From positions 62,001 to 126,000 of the forward strand of contig NZ_JAGQBW010000008.1 in NCBI RefSeq assembly GCF_024345835.1: 64,000 bases of DNA. The letters run 5' to 3'. The DNA is from Synechococcus sp. HJ21-Hayes. GTDB taxonomy: Bacteria > Cyanobacteriota > Cyanobacteriia > PCC-6307 > Cyanobiaceae. Every line of letters starts with the position of its first letter. The stretch's first letter is position 1. Positions 46,999 to 57,579 of this stretch are shown here, piece by piece. The notes below the pieces were generated by a model that was given only the letters and a program-made list of their open reading frames with translations, was not told where the DNA came from and did not search any database. Position numbers and translations under genes: made by a program.

Positions 46999-47910
46999 AT
47001 GGCATCCGGGGCTGTCAACCCTCGTGCACGTGTTCTGGTGTTGGGCGGTGGCTACACAGGCCAGCGCTTCGCGGCAGCCATGGCGCAGCGGGGAGCTGCG
47101 GTATGGCTGACCCATCGCGACGACACACCACCAAGCGCGGGGCGCGACGACACACTCACCTGGCTGCGCTTCGACCCGGACCATGGCCACCAGCCGGCCC
47201 TGCCGGAGGGCCTCACCCATGTGTTGAGCACAATTCCGCCAGACAGGGCCGGGCGCGATGCAGCCCTTGAGTTGCTACTGCAGGAGCTGCGTTTGCAGCC
47301 CCTGGAGTGGCTGGGCTACCTGTCCACCACGGGGGTGTACGGCGACACCCAGGGGACCTGGGTAGATGAAACCAGCCCTACCAACCCCGGCCTGCAGCGC
47401 AGCCAGGCGCGCTTGCGCTGCGAACAGACCTGGCTGAGCAGCGGCCTACCGGTGCAGAGCTTCCGGCTACCGGCGATCTATGGCCCCGGACGCTGCCCGT
47501 TTCAACAGCTGGAGGCCGGCACCGCCCGGCTGATCCACAAACCCGGCCAGGTGTTCTGCCGCATCCACGTGGACGACATCGTGGGCGCCCTGATGCATTG
47601 CCTGAACCAGCCGGCAGCACAGCGGCCCGCCCTGGTGAACGTGAGCGACGACACCCCCTGCCCCTCGAGTGAAACCCTCAGCTATGCCGCCCATCTGCTG
47701 GGCTGCAAGCTGCCCCCCCTGCAACAGTTCGCAGAAACGGCCGCCAGCATGAGCGCCATGGCGCGCAGCTTCTGGGCGGACAACCGCCGCGTCAGCAACG
47801 CTCGGCTGTGCCAGGAGCTCGGCTACCGGCTGCGCTTTCCGAGTTACAGGGAAGGGTTCCGAGCCTCCCTGGAGGAGGAGCGCGGTTCCAGACTGGTGAC
47901 GCCGGGCTGA
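46999..47910 (+). CDS. NAD(P)-dependent epimerase/dehydratase-like SDR protein
   Basis: 303 residues. VLVLGGGYTGQRFAAAMAQR is the N-terminal dinucleotide-binding motif; the extended-SDR active-site region reads LEWLGYLSTTGVYGDTQGTW with Ser/Thr and the VYGD Tyr, but without the usual YxxxK spacing. CRIHVDDIVGALMHCL is the conserved C-terminal part. It resembles YeeZ-type proteins, whose substrate is unknown. A LexA-like site overlaps its promoter. Confidence 0.75.
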   Translation: MASGAVNPRARVLVLGGGYTGQRFAAAMAQRGAAVWLTHRDDTPPSAGRDDTLTWLRFDPDHGHQPALPEGLTHVLSTIPPDRAGRDAALELLLQELRLQPLEWLGYLSTTGVYGDTQGTWVDETSPTNPGLQRSQARLRCEQTWLSSGLPVQSFRLPAIYGPGRCPFQQLEAGTARLIHKPGQVFCRIHVDDIVGALMHCLNQPAAQRPALVNVSDDTPCPSSETLSYAAHLLGCKLPPLQQFAETAASMSAMARSFWADNRRVSNARLCQELGYRLRFPSYREGFRASLEEERGSRLVTPG

Positions 47911-48053
47911 GCGCCAGGCTGGGCATCCGGATCCGGCACAAACGGCACCCCGACATCGTGCAGGAACTGATCCCAGTGCAGCTCCACCCAGCCCTTCTCC
48001 ACACCGGTCACCAGCCCGAAGGCGAGTCCCGCAAGCAGCAACCAGCGCACCAT
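47844..48053 (-). CDS. Small single-helix membrane or secreted protein
   Basis: 69 residues from ATG 48053: [20 protein letters not shown], then GWVELHWDQFLHDVGVPFVP and a polar tail. The start CAT/ATG shares bases 48052-48053 with the pdxA start on the other strand. The 3' end overlaps the SDR gene by 67 bases. The GW(V/L)E(L/V)HW motif supports a real protein; role unknown. Confidence 0.5.
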   Translation of the reverse strand: MVRWLLLAGLAFGLVTGVEKGWVELHWDQFLHDVGVPFVPDPDAQPGAQPGVTSLEPRSSSREARNPSL

Positions 48054-49074
48054 GCCCGAACCGGCTCGAGATGCCAACGCTAGGCAGTGCCGCCTGGCCA
48101 TTCCCCTAGGCGACCCCGCCGGCATCGGCGCCGAGGTGACCCTCAAGGCCCTGGCGGACTGGCCAACGCACCAGCCCGCACCGCTGCTGGTGGGTTGCCG
48201 GCGCTGGCTGGAAGCCCAGTACCAGCAGCTGCGGGCCGTGGTCCCTGCCCCCCTGGCCGATCCCGCCGAGCTGGACCTGCTGGACCTGCCCCTATGCGAC
48301 GCCGTGGCCCCCGGCCAAGCCAGCGCTGCCAGCGGTGAGGCTAGCTTCCGCTGGCTGAGCGCGGCCGTGGACCTGGTACTGCAGGGCCGCTGCCAGGCCC
48401 TCACCACCGCCCCGATCGCCAAGCACGCCTGGCATGCCGCCGGCCACCCCTATCCGGGCCAGACCGAACGGCTGGCGGAACTGGCGGGGGCAGCAGAAGC
48501 CTCGATGCTGTTCACGGCTCGCTCGCCCCAGAGCGGCTGGAGGCTCAACACCCTGCTGGCCACCACCCACATCCCCCTGCGGGCGGTGCCCGCAGCCCTC
48601 ACGCCGGAGCGGATCAGCAGCAAGCTGGACACCCTGCTGGCCTTCTGCCAACGGTTCCGCCAACGGCCGCGGCTGGCGGTAGCCGGGCTCAATCCCCATG
48701 CCGGCGAGCAGGGCCAGCTGGGCCGAGAAGAGCAGGACTGGCTGATCCCGGCCCTGGCCCAGTGGCAGCGGCTGCATCCCGAGGCCGAGTTGTTGGGTCC
48801 GCTACCGCCGGACACCTGCTGGCTGGAGGCGGGTCGGGCCTGGCACGGCGCCCAGGAGCACCAGGCCGCCGACGGCACCCTGGCCCTCTATCACGACCAG
48901 GGCCTGATCCCCGTGAAGCTGCTGGCCTTCGACCAGGCCGTGAACACCAGCCTGGGGCTGCCGTTCCTGCGCACCTCACCAGACCACGGCACCGGCTTTG
49001 GCATCGCCGGCCAGGGCCAGGCCCGGGCCGACAGCATGCGGGCTGCCCTGGATACGGCGGCGGAGCTGGGTTAG
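48052..49074 (+). CDS. pdxA: 4-hydroxythreonine-4-phosphate dehydrogenase
   Basis: 340 residues. [20 protein letters not shown] at the N terminus, [35 protein letters not shown] and [20 protein letters not shown] are diagnostic PdxA blocks with the His residues that bind the divalent metal. The enzyme oxidises 4-phosphohydroxy-threonine in pyridoxal-5'-phosphate synthesis. Complete. It overlaps accB by 4 bases, tail to tail. Confidence 0.95.
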   Translation: MPEPARDANARQCRLAIPLGDPAGIGAEVTLKALADWPTHQPAPLLVGCRRWLEAQYQQLRAVVPAPLADPAELDLLDLPLCDAVAPGQASAASGEASFRWLSAAVDLVLQGRCQALTTAPIAKHAWHAAGHPYPGQTERLAELAGAAEASMLFTARSPQSGWRLNTLLATTHIPLRAVPAALTPERISSKLDTLLAFCQRFRQRPRLAVAGLNPHAGEQGQLGREEQDWLIPALAQWQRLHPEAELLGPLPPDTCWLEAGRAWHGAQEHQAADGTLALYHDQGLIPVKLLAFDQAVNTSLGLPFLRTSPDHGTGFGIAGQGQARADSMRAALDTAAELG

Positions 49075-49553
49075 CCGGGCTTAACGCGCATCAGCACCTG
49101 GCCGAACTCCACCGGGGTGCCATTTTCCACCAGGATCTCCACCACCTCGCCGCTCACCTCGGCCTCCAGCTCGTTCATGAGCTTCATGGCCTCGAGGATG
49201 CAGACGGTTTGGCCGGCATTGATGCGGGCGCCCAGCTCCACGAACGAGGGTTCGCCTGGGGCGGGAGAGCGGTAGAAGGTGGCCACCATCGGGGCGGTGA
49301 TCTCCACCAGATCGCTGCGAACAGCCGGAGCCGCCGGGGGGGCTGCGGAGGGGGCCACGGGGACCGCTGGCGCGGGCAACACCGGGGCGGCCACGGCAGG
49401 AGCGGCGGCCTGCATCACCACCTGGGGCTGGGCTGCCGGCAGGTTGCGGCGCAGCTCCAGACGGAAATCATCGCCCTCGAGCTTCAGTTCCTGGATGTCG
49501 CTCTCACCCAACAGGGTGATGAGCTCGCGCAGTTGGGTGTGGTCGAGCTGCAT
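49071..49553 (-). CDS. accB: Biotin carboxyl carrier protein of acetyl-CoA carboxylase
   Basis: 160 residues. N-terminal helical domain, an Ala/Pro-rich flexible linker (about 45-80) and the C-terminal biotinyl domain with [20 protein letters not shown], in which the Lys of EAMKLM carries biotin. It shuttles carboxylate for malonyl-CoA synthesis. It lies 5 bases after efp, a pairing that is conserved in cyanobacteria. Confidence 0.97.
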   Translation of the reverse strand: MQLDHTQLRELITLLGESDIQELKLEGDDFRLELRRNLPAAQPQVVMQAAAPAVAAPVLPAPAVPVAPSAAPPAAPAVRSDLVEITAPMVATFYRSPAPGEPSFVELGARINAGQTVCILEAMKLMNELEAEVSGEVVEILVENGTPVEFGQVLMRVKPG

Positions 49554-49558
49554 GGCGA

Positions 49559-50119
49559 TCAGTTCTCGCGTCCGAGGTAGCTATCGGTGCGGGTGTCGAT
49601 CTTGATCTTCTCGCCGATGGAGAGGAACAGGGGGACCATCACCTGGGCACCGGTCTCGACGATGGCGGGCTTGGTGCCGCCGGTGGCGGTATCGCCCTTC
49701 ACACCAGGATCAGTCTGGGTGATTTCCAACACCACGGAGTTGGGCAGTTCCACCTCGAGGGGTTTGCCGTTCCAATAGACGACGCTCACCTCCATGCCTT
49801 CCTTGAGGTATTTGCGAGTGTCGCCGATCTGCTTAGCGGTGAGGCGGGTCTCCTCGTAGGAGGCCATGTCCATGAACACGTAGTCGTCGCCCTCCATGTA
49901 GGTGTGCTGGAGGGTGGCCTTCTCCAGCACCGCCTGGGGCATGGTCTCCCCAGCCCGGAAGGTCTTCTCCACAACGTTGCCGCTCTGCACCGCCTTCAGC
50001 TTGGTGCGCACGAAAGCCGAACCCTTGCCAGGCTTCACGTGCAGGAATTCCACGACGCGCCACACCTGGCCGTCCAACTCAATCGTGGTGCCGGTACGAA
50101 AATCGTTGCTCGAGATCAT
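49559..50119 (-). CDS. efp: Elongation factor P
   Basis: 186 residues from ATG 50119. [40 protein letters not shown] and the C-terminal [20 protein letters not shown] identify EF-P, three beta-barrel domains in all. The loop PGKGSAF carries the Lys at the tip that contacts the peptidyl-tRNA in stalled polyproline synthesis. It is transcribed together with accB and diverges from the cyclophilin gene. Confidence 0.97.
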   Translation of the reverse strand: MISSNDFRTGTTIELDGQVWRVVEFLHVKPGKGSAFVRTKLKAVQSGNVVEKTFRAGETMPQAVLEKATLQHTYMEGDDYVFMDMASYEETRLTAKQIGDTRKYLKEGMEVSVVYWNGKPLEVELPNSVVLEITQTDPGVKGDTATGGTKPAIVETGAQVMVPLFLSIGEKIKIDTRTDSYLGREN

Positions 50120-50186
50120 TCCGGCAGAACGGTTCAGGCCGGATTGTACGGCTGTGGCAGAGTCCAGACAGAGACAAGGCTGCAGC

Positions 50187-51275
50187 ATGGATCTCAAGCG
50201 CTGGCCCCCCTTCCGCTGGCTGCTGGCCCTGCTGGTGGCTGTAGGACTCGGCTGGGGCCCTCTGGCGGCGCCGGCCCAGGCGGCCCTGCCCCCCGGCAAC
50301 GCCGTGACCGACCCGGCCGCGATCCTGCGCGATGCCCTGCCGATCCAGCAGGGCGATCTTCAGGACTTGCAACATCGCCTGGAGAGCACCAGCGACGACC
50401 TGCGGGCCAAGCGCTGGACCGCCCTCGCCGGCACGGTGCGCCGCAGCCAGGCCCTGCTCACCACGCGCCGGGCCTCGATCCTGGCCAGCCTGCCACCCGC
50501 CACCCAGGCCCAGGGGGCCGAACTGCTCGACCAGCTGGACAGCCAACTGCAGACCCTGGCCGCCTCCAGCGACAGCCAGAACCGCGACACCTTCCTGGAC
50601 GACCGGCGCGCAGTCCTGGCCAGCGTGGGCCAGCTGGAAGCCCTGCTGGTGGGGGAGTTCCCCTATGCGATCCCGGCGGAATTCGACAACCTGCCCCGCC
50701 TGCTGGGCCGGGCCACGGTGGCGATCGAAACCACTAAGGGCCCCCTCACCGCCGTGGTGGATGGCTACAACGCCCCGCTGACGGCCGGGGCCTTCGTGGA
50801 TCTGGTGCAGAAGGGCTTCTATGACGGCCTGCCCTTCACCCGCGCCGAGGATTTCTACGTGCTGCAGACCGGCGATCCAAAGGGAGCCGAAAGCGGCTAC
50901 GTCGACCCCAAAACCAAGGCCGAGCGCCCCGTGCCCCTGGAGATCATGGTGCCGGGGCAGCAGCAGCCCTTCTACAACCAGACCTTCGAGGATCTGGGCA
51001 TGTTCAAGGCCACGCCGGTGCTGCCCTTCGCCACCCTGGGCACCCTGGGCTGGGCCCACTCCGATGAAGCCCTCGACGACGGCTCCTCCCAGTTCTTCTT
51101 CTTCCTCTACGAAGCGGAACTCACCCCAGCCGGCCTCAACCTGGTGGATGGCCGCTATGGGGCCTTCGGCTATGTGGTGGATGGCTTCGACGTGCTCGAG
51201 GAGCTGGGCGTGGACGACGGCATCGTGAAGGCAACGGTGATCGACGGCAGCGAGAACCTCAAACCCCACGCCTGA
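50187..51275 (+). CDS. Lumenal cyclophilin-type peptidyl-prolyl isomerase (TLP40/CYP38-like)
   Basis: 362 residues. Signal peptide [20 protein letters not shown] to APAQAALP directs export to the thylakoid lumen or periplasm. Residues about 40-160 form the helical bundle of TLP40/CYP38, followed by a divergent cyclophilin domain ([60 protein letters not shown]). In plants this protein assists photosystem II assembly. Complete; divergent from efp. Confidence 0.88.
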   Translation: MDLKRWPPFRWLLALLVAVGLGWGPLAAPAQAALPPGNAVTDPAAILRDALPIQQGDLQDLQHRLESTSDDLRAKRWTALAGTVRRSQALLTTRRASILASLPPATQAQGAELLDQLDSQLQTLAASSDSQNRDTFLDDRRAVLASVGQLEALLVGEFPYAIPAEFDNLPRLLGRATVAIETTKGPLTAVVDGYNAPLTAGAFVDLVQKGFYDGLPFTRAEDFYVLQTGDPKGAESGYVDPKTKAERPVPLEIMVPGQQQPFYNQTFEDLGMFKATPVLPFATLGTLGWAHSDEALDDGSSQFFFFLYEAELTPAGLNLVDGRYGAFGYVVDGFDVLEELGVDDGIVKATVIDGSENLKPHA

Positions 51276-51279
51276 ACCC

Positions 51280-52296
51280 ATGGACCCCCAGGCGGCCAGG
51301 GAAGCGGTGCTGCTGCGCGACCTGGGGGAATGGGAGCTGCTGCGCCGGCTGGCGGCCTTTGCCCCACCGGGCCAATTCGACGATGACGCCGCCCTGCTAC
51401 AAGAAGAGAGCGGGCGACAGCTGGTGGTGAACACCGATGTGCTGGTGGAGGGCCTGCACTTCAGCGACGCCACCATGGAGCCCGGGGACGTGGGCTGGCG
51501 GGCGGCGGCGGCCAACCTCTCCGACCTGGCGGCCATGGGCTGCCGCAGCGTGGTGGGCCTCACGGTGGGGCTGGTGGCACCGGCGCTGACGCCCTGGTCC
51601 TGGGTGGAAGGCGTATACCAGGGGCTGGATCAGGCCCTGCAGCGTTTTGGCGGCATCCTGCTGGGGGGCGACTGCAGCGGCGGCGGCCAACGGCTGCTGG
51701 CCATCACCGCCATGGGACACCTGGGCAGCGGGGCCATCCGCCGCTGCGATGGGCGGCCTGGCGACCTGCTGGTGAGCACAGGCCCCCATGGCCTCAGCCG
51801 GCTGGGGCTGGCCCTATCGCTGGGGGAGCTGGACGGGGCGGGGCTCAGTGCCGCCCTGCGGGAGCGGGCCATCCGCGCCCATCAACGGCCCCAACCGCGG
51901 CTCGATGCGGTGGCGGCCCTGGAGCAGAGCCGGCCAGCCGGCCGGCTCTGGCGCGTGGGCGGCACGGACAGCAGCGACGGGCTGGTGGCCGCCGCTGCCG
52001 GCATCGCCCGGGCAAGCCACTGCCAGGCCCTACTGGATCGCAGCGCCCTGCCCCTGGATGCCGAGCTGGCGGAGCTGGCCCAGGGGGAGGCCTGGTGCCT
52101 GGCGGGCGGCGAGGACTTTGAACTGGTGCTGGCCCTGGAGCCTGCCTGGGCTGAGGCCCTGCTGGCCTCCCTGCCCGGGACCAGCCGCATCGGCGTGCTG
52201 GCGGCCAACAGCGCCACCCAGTCGGCAGCCCCGGTGGCCTGGCTGCAGGGCGATGCACCCTTTCCCGCCAGCAGCGGCTTCACCCATTTCCGCTGA
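51280..52296 (+). CDS. thiL: Thiamine-monophosphate kinase
   Basis: 338 residues starting 5 bases after the cyclophilin. FDDDAALL and NTDVLVEGLHFSDATMEPGD, then NLSDLAAMGCRSVVGLTVGL, GGDCSGGGQRLLAI and GGTDSSDGLVAAAAGIARAS match ThiL, including the Asp residues that bind Mg-ATP. It phosphorylates thiamine monophosphate to the active diphosphate. Confidence 0.95.
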   Translation: MDPQAAREAVLLRDLGEWELLRRLAAFAPPGQFDDDAALLQEESGRQLVVNTDVLVEGLHFSDATMEPGDVGWRAAAANLSDLAAMGCRSVVGLTVGLVAPALTPWSWVEGVYQGLDQALQRFGGILLGGDCSGGGQRLLAITAMGHLGSGAIRRCDGRPGDLLVSTGPHGLSRLGLALSLGELDGAGLSAALRERAIRAHQRPQPRLDAVAALEQSRPAGRLWRVGGTDSSDGLVAAAAGIARASHCQALLDRSALPLDAELAELAQGEAWCLAGGEDFELVLALEPAWAEALLASLPGTSRIGVLAANSATQSAAPVAWLQGDAPFPASSGFTHFR

Positions 52297-52316
52297 GACC
52301 CTGCGGGCCGGCCATG

Positions 52317-52340
52317 AAAAAAGCCGCCCTGAAGGGCGGC
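52317..52340 (-). terminator. Rho-independent terminator of gap2
   Basis: On the reverse strand GCCGCCC TTCA GGGCGGC followed by TTTTTT (forward AAAAAA at 52317-52322). It lies 25 bases past the gap2 stop codon and may also end thiL transcription. Confidence 0.92.
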
Positions 52341-52364
52341 CAGGGATTAACGGGAGCGCTCAGC

Positions 52365-53387
52365 TCACTTCCAGTTGCGGGCCACCACTTCGGCCAGGTC
52401 CACAACGCGCTGGCTGTAACCCCACTCGTTGTCGTACCAGGAGATCACTTTCACCATGTTGTCGCCCATCACCAGGGTGAGCTCGGAGTCCACGATGGTG
52501 GACTCGTCGGTGCCGGCGTGGTCGCTGGAGACCAGGGGCAGGTCGGAGTACTTGATGATGCCCTTCATCGCGCCCTCGGAGGCCGCCTTGAGCACCGCAT
52601 TCACCTCATCGCGGTTGGTGCTGCGGCTCACTTCCAGCACCATATCCACCACGGACACGTTGGGGGTGGGCACGCGCATGGCAATGCCGTTCAGCTTGCC
52701 CTTCATCGGGGGGTACACCAGGGCCACGGCCTGGGCTGCACCGGTGGAGGTGGGCACGATGTTCACGGCAGCGGCACGGGCACGGCGCAAGTCGCGGTGG
52801 GAGGCGTCGAGGATGCGCTGGTCACCCGTGTAGCTGTGGGTGGTGGTCATCGTGCCTTTCACGATGCCGAAGGTCTGGTCGAGCACCTTCACGATCGGTG
52901 CCATGCAGTTTGTGGTGCAGCTGGCGTTGCTGAGGATGTCGAAATCCTCGTGGCGATACTGGTCGGCATTCACACCCACCACGAAGGTGCCCACACCGGC
53001 GCCCTTGCCGGGGGCGGTGAGGATCACCTTCTTGGCACCGGCCTGGAGGTGCTTGCTAGCACCCACGTCGTCGTTGAACACGCCGGTGGACTCGATCACC
53101 AGGTCGACGCCCCACTCCTTCCATGGGAGGTTGAGCGGGTTGCGATCGGAGAAGCACTTGATCGCTTTGCCGTTCACCACGATGGTGTCGTCGGTGTAGC
53201 TCACCTCCGCATTACGGATGCGGCCCAGCATCGAGTCGTACTGGAGCAGGTGGGAGTTGGTCTTCGGATCGGAGGTGTCGTTCAGACCCACCACCTCGAT
53301 GCCGGTGTTCGCCCCACGGCTCAGCCAACAGCGCATGAAGTTGCGACCGATCCGGCCGAATCCATTGATCGCAACGCGCAGGGTCAT
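52365..53387 (-). CDS. gap2: Glyceraldehyde-3-phosphate dehydrogenase, Gap2 type
   Basis: 340 residues from ATG 53387. [40 protein letters not shown] (the Gap2-type cofactor loop that accepts NADP), catalytic [12 protein letters not shown] and [20 protein letters not shown] are present. Gap2 works in the Calvin cycle and gluconeogenesis. Complete, with a strong terminator. The upstream 170 bases separate it divergently from murC. Confidence 0.97.
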   Translation of the reverse strand: MTLRVAINGFGRIGRNFMRCWLSRGANTGIEVVGLNDTSDPKTNSHLLQYDSMLGRIRNAEVSYTDDTIVVNGKAIKCFSDRNPLNLPWKEWGVDLVIESTGVFNDDVGASKHLQAGAKKVILTAPGKGAGVGTFVVGVNADQYRHEDFDILSNASCTTNCMAPIVKVLDQTFGIVKGTMTTTHSYTGDQRILDASHRDLRRARAAAVNIVPTSTGAAQAVALVYPPMKGKLNGIAMRVPTPNVSVVDMVLEVSRSTNRDEVNAVLKAASEGAMKGIIKYSDLPLVSSDHAGTDESTIVDSELTLVMGDNMVKVISWYDNEWGYSQRVVDLAEVVARNWK

Positions 53388-53558
53388 GGCGGAGTGCGGG
53401 AAACCCGCTAGCAAGGGGGGATTTGGCAGCCGATCATACAGAGATCATCGAGCCGTCCCCATTTGGGGACCGGTGGGCCAAAGCCTGTCGCGGCACCGCC
53501 TGAACAGAAGACAAGGGGAGGATGCCGGCTTAACTTCTCAGCAGGCTTGGAGACGCCC

Positions 53559-55001
53559 TTGGCCCAACAGCTCGATCCCCATCAGCCTCTTCACTTCATC
53601 GGGGTTGGTGGCATCGGCATGTCGGCCATCGCCGGGATCCTGGCGGACAGGGGATTTCAGGTGAGCGGCTCGGATCCCCGCGACAACGCCGTGCTGCAGG
53701 ACCTGCGCAGCCGTGGGGTGCGGGTGTTCCGCGAGCAGAGTGCCACCACCATCTCCGCCATCCGCAGTGGAATCTCCAAACCACCACTGGTGGTGGTGAG
53801 TTCCGCCGTTCCCGCCAGCAACCCCGAACTGGTGGAGGCCCAGCGGATGGGGCTCACCATCACCCACCGCTCCGACGTGCTGGCCTCGCTGATCGCCGGC
53901 CAGAGCTCCATTGCCGTGGCCGGCAGCCACGGCAAAACAACCACCAGCACCCTGGTGGCCAGCCTGCTTCACGCCACCAACCGCGATCCCACCGCCGTGA
54001 TCGGCGGCATCGTGCCCGCCTTCGGCAGCAACGGCCGCAGCGGGCAGGGGGCCCTGCTGGTGGCGGAAGCCGACGAATCGGATGGCTCCCTGGTGAAATT
54101 CCAGGCCTCCCTAGGGCTGATCACCAACCTCGAACTCGATCACACCGATCACTACCCAGACCTGGCAGCCCTGATCGCCACCCTGCAGCGCTTCGGCCGG
54201 GGCTGCCAGACCCTGCTGGCCAACCGCGACTGTCCGATCCTCAAAGAGCACTTCGAGGCCAGTCACTGGTGGTCCACCCGCAGTGCCGAGCGGGCGGACT
54301 TCGCCGCGATCCCGGTGGAGCTGCATGGCGACAGCACCGTGGCCAACTTCTACGAGCAGGGTGTCTTGGTGGGCAGCTTCACCCTGCCCCTACCCGGCCT
54401 GCACAACCTCAGCAATGCCACCGCCGCCATGGCGGCCTGCCGCTTGCACGGGGTGTCCTTCGCCGAGCTGCGCCTGGCGGTGGCGGGGCTGCAGGCCCCT
54501 GGCCGCCGCTTCGACTACCGCGGCAGCTGGAACGACCGCCTCGTGGTGGACGACTACGCCCACCACCCCAGCGAAGTGGAGGCCACGCTCGCCATGGCCC
54601 GGCTGATGGTGACCAGCGGCCGCAGCCCCCTGCCCGCAGCCCCTCAACGGCTGCTAGCCGTGTTCCAGCCGCACCGCTACAGCCGCACAGCCGAGTTCCT
54701 CGAACCCTTTGCCCAGGCCCTCAGCCAGGCGGATGCGGTGCTGCTGGCACCCCTCTACGCCGCCGGTGAAGTGCCCCTACCGGGCATTTCCAGCGAGGCC
54801 CTGGCGGCCGCCATCCATCGCCTCCAGCCTGAGCTACAGGTGGCTGTGACCAGCAGCATCGACGACCTCGCCGATGCGGTGGTGGAGCACAGCCGCCCCG
54901 GCGATCTGGTGCTGGCCATGGGGGCCGGCGATGTGAATGGCCTGTGGAGCCGCCTGGACGAGCGCCAGGGACAGGACGCCGGCCTGCCCCTGGCGGCCTG
55001 A
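53559..55001 (+). CDS. murC: UDP-N-acetylmuramate-alanine ligase
   Basis: 480 residues if it starts at TTG 53559, which has GGAG 6 bases upstream; the frame is open to 53463 and TTG 53547 is also possible. No ATG is available. [20 protein letters not shown] (UDP-binding), [18 protein letters not shown] (ATP loop), [24 protein letters not shown] and [12 protein letters not shown] are MurC motifs. It adds L-Ala to UDP-MurNAc. It is followed after 2 bases by murB. Confidence 0.95.
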   Translation: MAQQLDPHQPLHFIGVGGIGMSAIAGILADRGFQVSGSDPRDNAVLQDLRSRGVRVFREQSATTISAIRSGISKPPLVVVSSAVPASNPELVEAQRMGLTITHRSDVLASLIAGQSSIAVAGSHGKTTTSTLVASLLHATNRDPTAVIGGIVPAFGSNGRSGQGALLVAEADESDGSLVKFQASLGLITNLELDHTDHYPDLAALIATLQRFGRGCQTLLANRDCPILKEHFEASHWWSTRSAERADFAAIPVELHGDSTVANFYEQGVLVGSFTLPLPGLHNLSNATAAMAACRLHGVSFAELRLAVAGLQAPGRRFDYRGSWNDRLVVDDYAHHPSEVEATLAMARLMVTSGRSPLPAAPQRLLAVFQPHRYSRTAEFLEPFAQALSQADAVLLAPLYAAGEVPLPGISSEALAAAIHRLQPELQVAVTSSIDDLADAVVEHSRPGDLVLAMGAGDVNGLWSRLDERQGQDAGLPLAA

Positions 55002-55003
55002 AC

Positions 55004-55924
55004 ATGGCCGGCACGCCCCCCCCGGCAGGACTGCGGCGGGCGGTGAGCCTGGCGGACTTCACCACCTGGAAGGTGGGAGGCCCAGCCGAGTGGTTCTGTG
55101 AGCCGGACACCCTTGAGCAGGTGCTGGCCCTGAGCCAATGGGCGCGGCTGCAGGGACTGGAGCTGCGGGTGATCGGCGCCGGCTCCAACCTGCTGGTGAG
55201 CGACGCGGGCCTCGAGGGCCTCACCCTCTGCAACCGGCGGCTGCAGGGGGCTGCCCTGGATGCCGGCAGTGGCGTGATCGAAGCCCAGGCCGGCGAACCC
55301 ATTCCCACCCTGGCGCGCCGCGCCGCCCGGGCCGGCCTCAGCGGCCTGGAGTGGGCGGTGGGAATCCCCGGCACCGTGGGCGGCGCCGTGGTGATGAATG
55401 CCGGAGCCCAGGGGGGCTGCACCGCCGAGTGGCTCACGGACGTGACCGTGCTCGATCCCCGGGGCAGCGGCGAGCCCTTCGTGCTGCAGGCCAGCGAGCT
55501 GAACTTCGCCTACCGCCACAGCCGCCTGCAACAGGAGCCGCTGCTAGTGCTCTCGGCCCGGTTCCGGCTGGAGGCCGGCCACGATCCAGCCGCCGTGAGC
55601 CGCCGCACCAGCGGCAACCTGCACAGCCGCACCAGCACCCAGCCCTACCAGCAACCCAGCTGCGGCAGCGTGTTTCGCAATCCGGAACCCCAGAAGGCCG
55701 GCCAACTGATCGAGGGCCTGGCCCTGAAGGGGCGGAGCATCGGTGGCGCCCAGGTGTCGCCGCTGCACGCCAACTTCATCGTGAACACCGGCGGAGCCAC
55801 CGCCCAGGACATTGACCAGCTGATCGCCCTGGTGCAGCAGAGCGTGGCTAGCGCCCACGGCATCGAGCTCCACACCGAGGTGAAACGCCTCGGCCGTTTC
55901 CACGGCCTGGCCCTGGCCACCTGA
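55004..55924 (+). CDS. murB: UDP-N-acetylenolpyruvoylglucosamine reductase
   Basis: 306 residues from ATG 55004. [58 protein letters not shown] and [20 protein letters not shown] identify MurB, the FAD enzyme that makes UDP-MurNAc, the substrate of MurC. The order murC-murB and a 2-base gap show one operon for consecutive steps. Confidence 0.96.
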   Translation: MAGTPPPAGLRRAVSLADFTTWKVGGPAEWFCEPDTLEQVLALSQWARLQGLELRVIGAGSNLLVSDAGLEGLTLCNRRLQGAALDAGSGVIEAQAGEPIPTLARRAARAGLSGLEWAVGIPGTVGGAVVMNAGAQGGCTAEWLTDVTVLDPRGSGEPFVLQASELNFAYRHSRLQQEPLLVLSARFRLEAGHDPAAVSRRTSGNLHSRTSTQPYQQPSCGSVFRNPEPQKAGQLIEGLALKGRSIGGAQVSPLHANFIVNTGGATAQDIDQLIALVQQSVASAHGIELHTEVKRLGRFHGLALAT

Positions 55925-55964
55925 GGGCGGCGTCCTAGCTTGCTGCCACTCCACTGCAGGCGGC

Positions 55965-56303
55965 ATGGCTGGCTTCGGACTCCCCAACTTCGGCCAGCTC
56001 ACCGAGGCCTTCAAAAAAGCGCAGCAGATCCAGCAGGACGCGGCCAAGCTCCAGGAAGAGCTCGATGCCATGGAACTGGAGGGCAGCAGCAGTTGCGGCC
56101 GCGCCAGCGTGTGGCTGTCGGGCAACCAGCAACCCCTCAAAGTGAGCCTGGCCCCCGAACTGCTGGCGGAGGGTTCCACTGCCGCCGAAACCGCCACCCT
56201 CGAGGCCCTCAAGGCCGCCTACGAGCGCTCCACCACCACCATGAAGGAACGCATGGAGGAGCTCACCGGCGGCCTCAACCTCAACCTGCCGGGCCTGGGC
56301 TGA
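55965..56303 (+). CDS. ebfC: YbaB/EbfC-family nucleoid-associated protein
   Basis: 112 residues. [20 protein letters not shown] followed by [20 protein letters not shown] and an acidic helix ([20 protein letters not shown]) match the YbaB fold, a tweezer-like dimer that binds DNA. Co-directional with murC-murB, 40 bases after murB. In other bacteria it is often next to recR; here it is not. Confidence 0.9.
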   Translation: MAGFGLPNFGQLTEAFKKAQQIQQDAAKLQEELDAMELEGSSSCGRASVWLSGNQQPLKVSLAPELLAEGSTAAETATLEALKAAYERSTTTMKERMEELTGGLNLNLPGLG

Positions 56304-56318
56304 CCGGCCGGCCGCCGC

Positions 56319-57353
56319 TCACTCCTCCGCAGGGTCGCTCTGGCGGCGGAGCTTGCGCGAAGGCTGCCGTAGGCGCTGAGCCAGCTGCGGCTCAGGGCGA
56401 CCGCCTCGCTGCTTGAGCCCCGCCACCTCCGAGCTGCGCTGGCGCCCTCGCTCGCGCTCCACCTGGGCCAGCAGCGTGTCCAGGCAGCTGATGTAGAGAG
56501 GATAACGCTCCCAGACCTCGCCCACCGCGCAGCCTGGATCCCCCTGGTGCAGGCAGTTCTTGAACCGACAGGCCGCCCCCTCCAGGCGCGCACGGATCTC
56601 GGGAAACAACCGGGCCAGCTCAGCCGGCTCCTCCGGCAGATCGGGGCGATTGAACCCGGGTGTATCGGCCAGCAGGGCACCCTCTGCCAGCGGGAACAAC
56701 TCCACATGACGGGTGGTGTGGCGCCCCCGCTGAAGGCGGCCCGACACCGAGCCCACCCGCAGGACCAGCTGAGGCACCAGGGCATTGATCAGGCTGCTCT
56801 TGCCCACGCCGGAGGGGCCGCACAGCACGGCGATGCCCGGCTGGCTGAGCCGCTGGCGCAGGGCCTCCATCCCCTCCCCCCGCTGGGCGGACACCAGCAG
56901 CGGGGCATAGCCCCAGGCCGCGAACCGCTGTTGCCAGGCCAGGCGCTGGTCGGGCGTGAGCAGATCGGCCTTGGTGAGCACCAGATCCACCGCCACCCCG
57001 GTGCGCTCGGCGGTGAGCAGAAAGCGGGTGAGCTGCAGGGGATCAAGGGCGGGCTGGGCCAGGGCCACCACCACCACCACCCGGCTGCAGTTGGCCACCG
57101 CCGGCCGCTCCAGCAGGCTGTGGCGGGGGGCTACGGCGGCCACCGCAGCCCGGCGCTCCAGCCAATCCACGCCCTCCACCTGGACGCGATCCCCAACACA
57201 GATCTGCTGACCGGTTTTGCCCAGGCGGGTGCGGCGCACGCAGAGCAGCTGCGCCACGCCGGAAGGGCCCGGCTGCTCCAGCTGCACCCGGCAGAAATTC
57301 GCCTCCAGGGCAATCACCAGACCGGGCAACTGCTGGAGCGCCTCAGCCCCCAT
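56319..57353 (-). CDS. rsgA: Ribosome small-subunit-dependent GTPase A
   Basis: 344 residues. An N-terminal OB domain, then a circularly permuted GTPase: VDLVLTKADLL (G4), AVLCGPSGVGKSSLINALVP (G1), LLADTPGFN (G3). The C-terminal zinc site is CRFKNCLHQGDPGC. RsgA checks late 30S assembly. Its start overlaps the end of the TusA-like gene by 11 bases. Confidence 0.95.
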   Translation of the reverse strand: MGAEALQQLPGLVIALEANFCRVQLEQPGPSGVAQLLCVRRTRLGKTGQQICVGDRVQVEGVDWLERRAAVAAVAPRHSLLERPAVANCSRVVVVVALAQPALDPLQLTRFLLTAERTGVAVDLVLTKADLLTPDQRLAWQQRFAAWGYAPLLVSAQRGEGMEALRQRLSQPGIAVLCGPSGVGKSSLINALVPQLVLRVGSVSGRLQRGRHTTRHVELFPLAEGALLADTPGFNRPDLPEEPAELARLFPEIRARLEGAACRFKNCLHQGDPGCAVGEVWERYPLYISCLDTLLAQVERERGRQRSSEVAGLKQRGGRPEPQLAQRLRQPSRKLRRQSDPAEE

Positions 57354-57579
57354 GGCAACAGACCATCAAGCGCACGGCGCCATCGGCGAGGCGCTCCAGC
57401 TCCACCCGGTGGCCGGCACCCCGTAGCCCCTCGGCCACCATCAGCTCCGGCTCGCCCGCATCCAGATCGAGCTGGAGCCAAGCGCCGACCTCGAGGGTTT
57501 CGAGGGCCAGCTTGCTGCGGATGAAATTCAGCGGGCAGGGGGTGCCGCGCAGATCCAGGTGGGCCGCGGGCTCACTCAC
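57343..57579 (-). CDS. TusA-family sulfur-carrier protein
   Basis: 78 residues, [20 protein letters not shown]. The conserved Cys of the TusA/SirA family is present, but the usual CPxP reads CPLN here. Family members move persulfide sulfur in tRNA thiolation or sulfur metabolism. It overlaps dnaJ by 4 bases and rsgA by 11 bases, so it is translated with them. Confidence 0.88.
   Translation of the reverse strand: MSEPAAHLDLRGTPCPLNFIRSKLALETLEVGAWLQLDLDAGEPELMVAEGLRGAGHRVELERLADGAVRLMVCCHGG

Noticed and set aside
52314-53411. A 365-codon open frame antisense to gap2
   Set aside because: Histidine- and glycine-rich shadow of gap2; no start context or motif.
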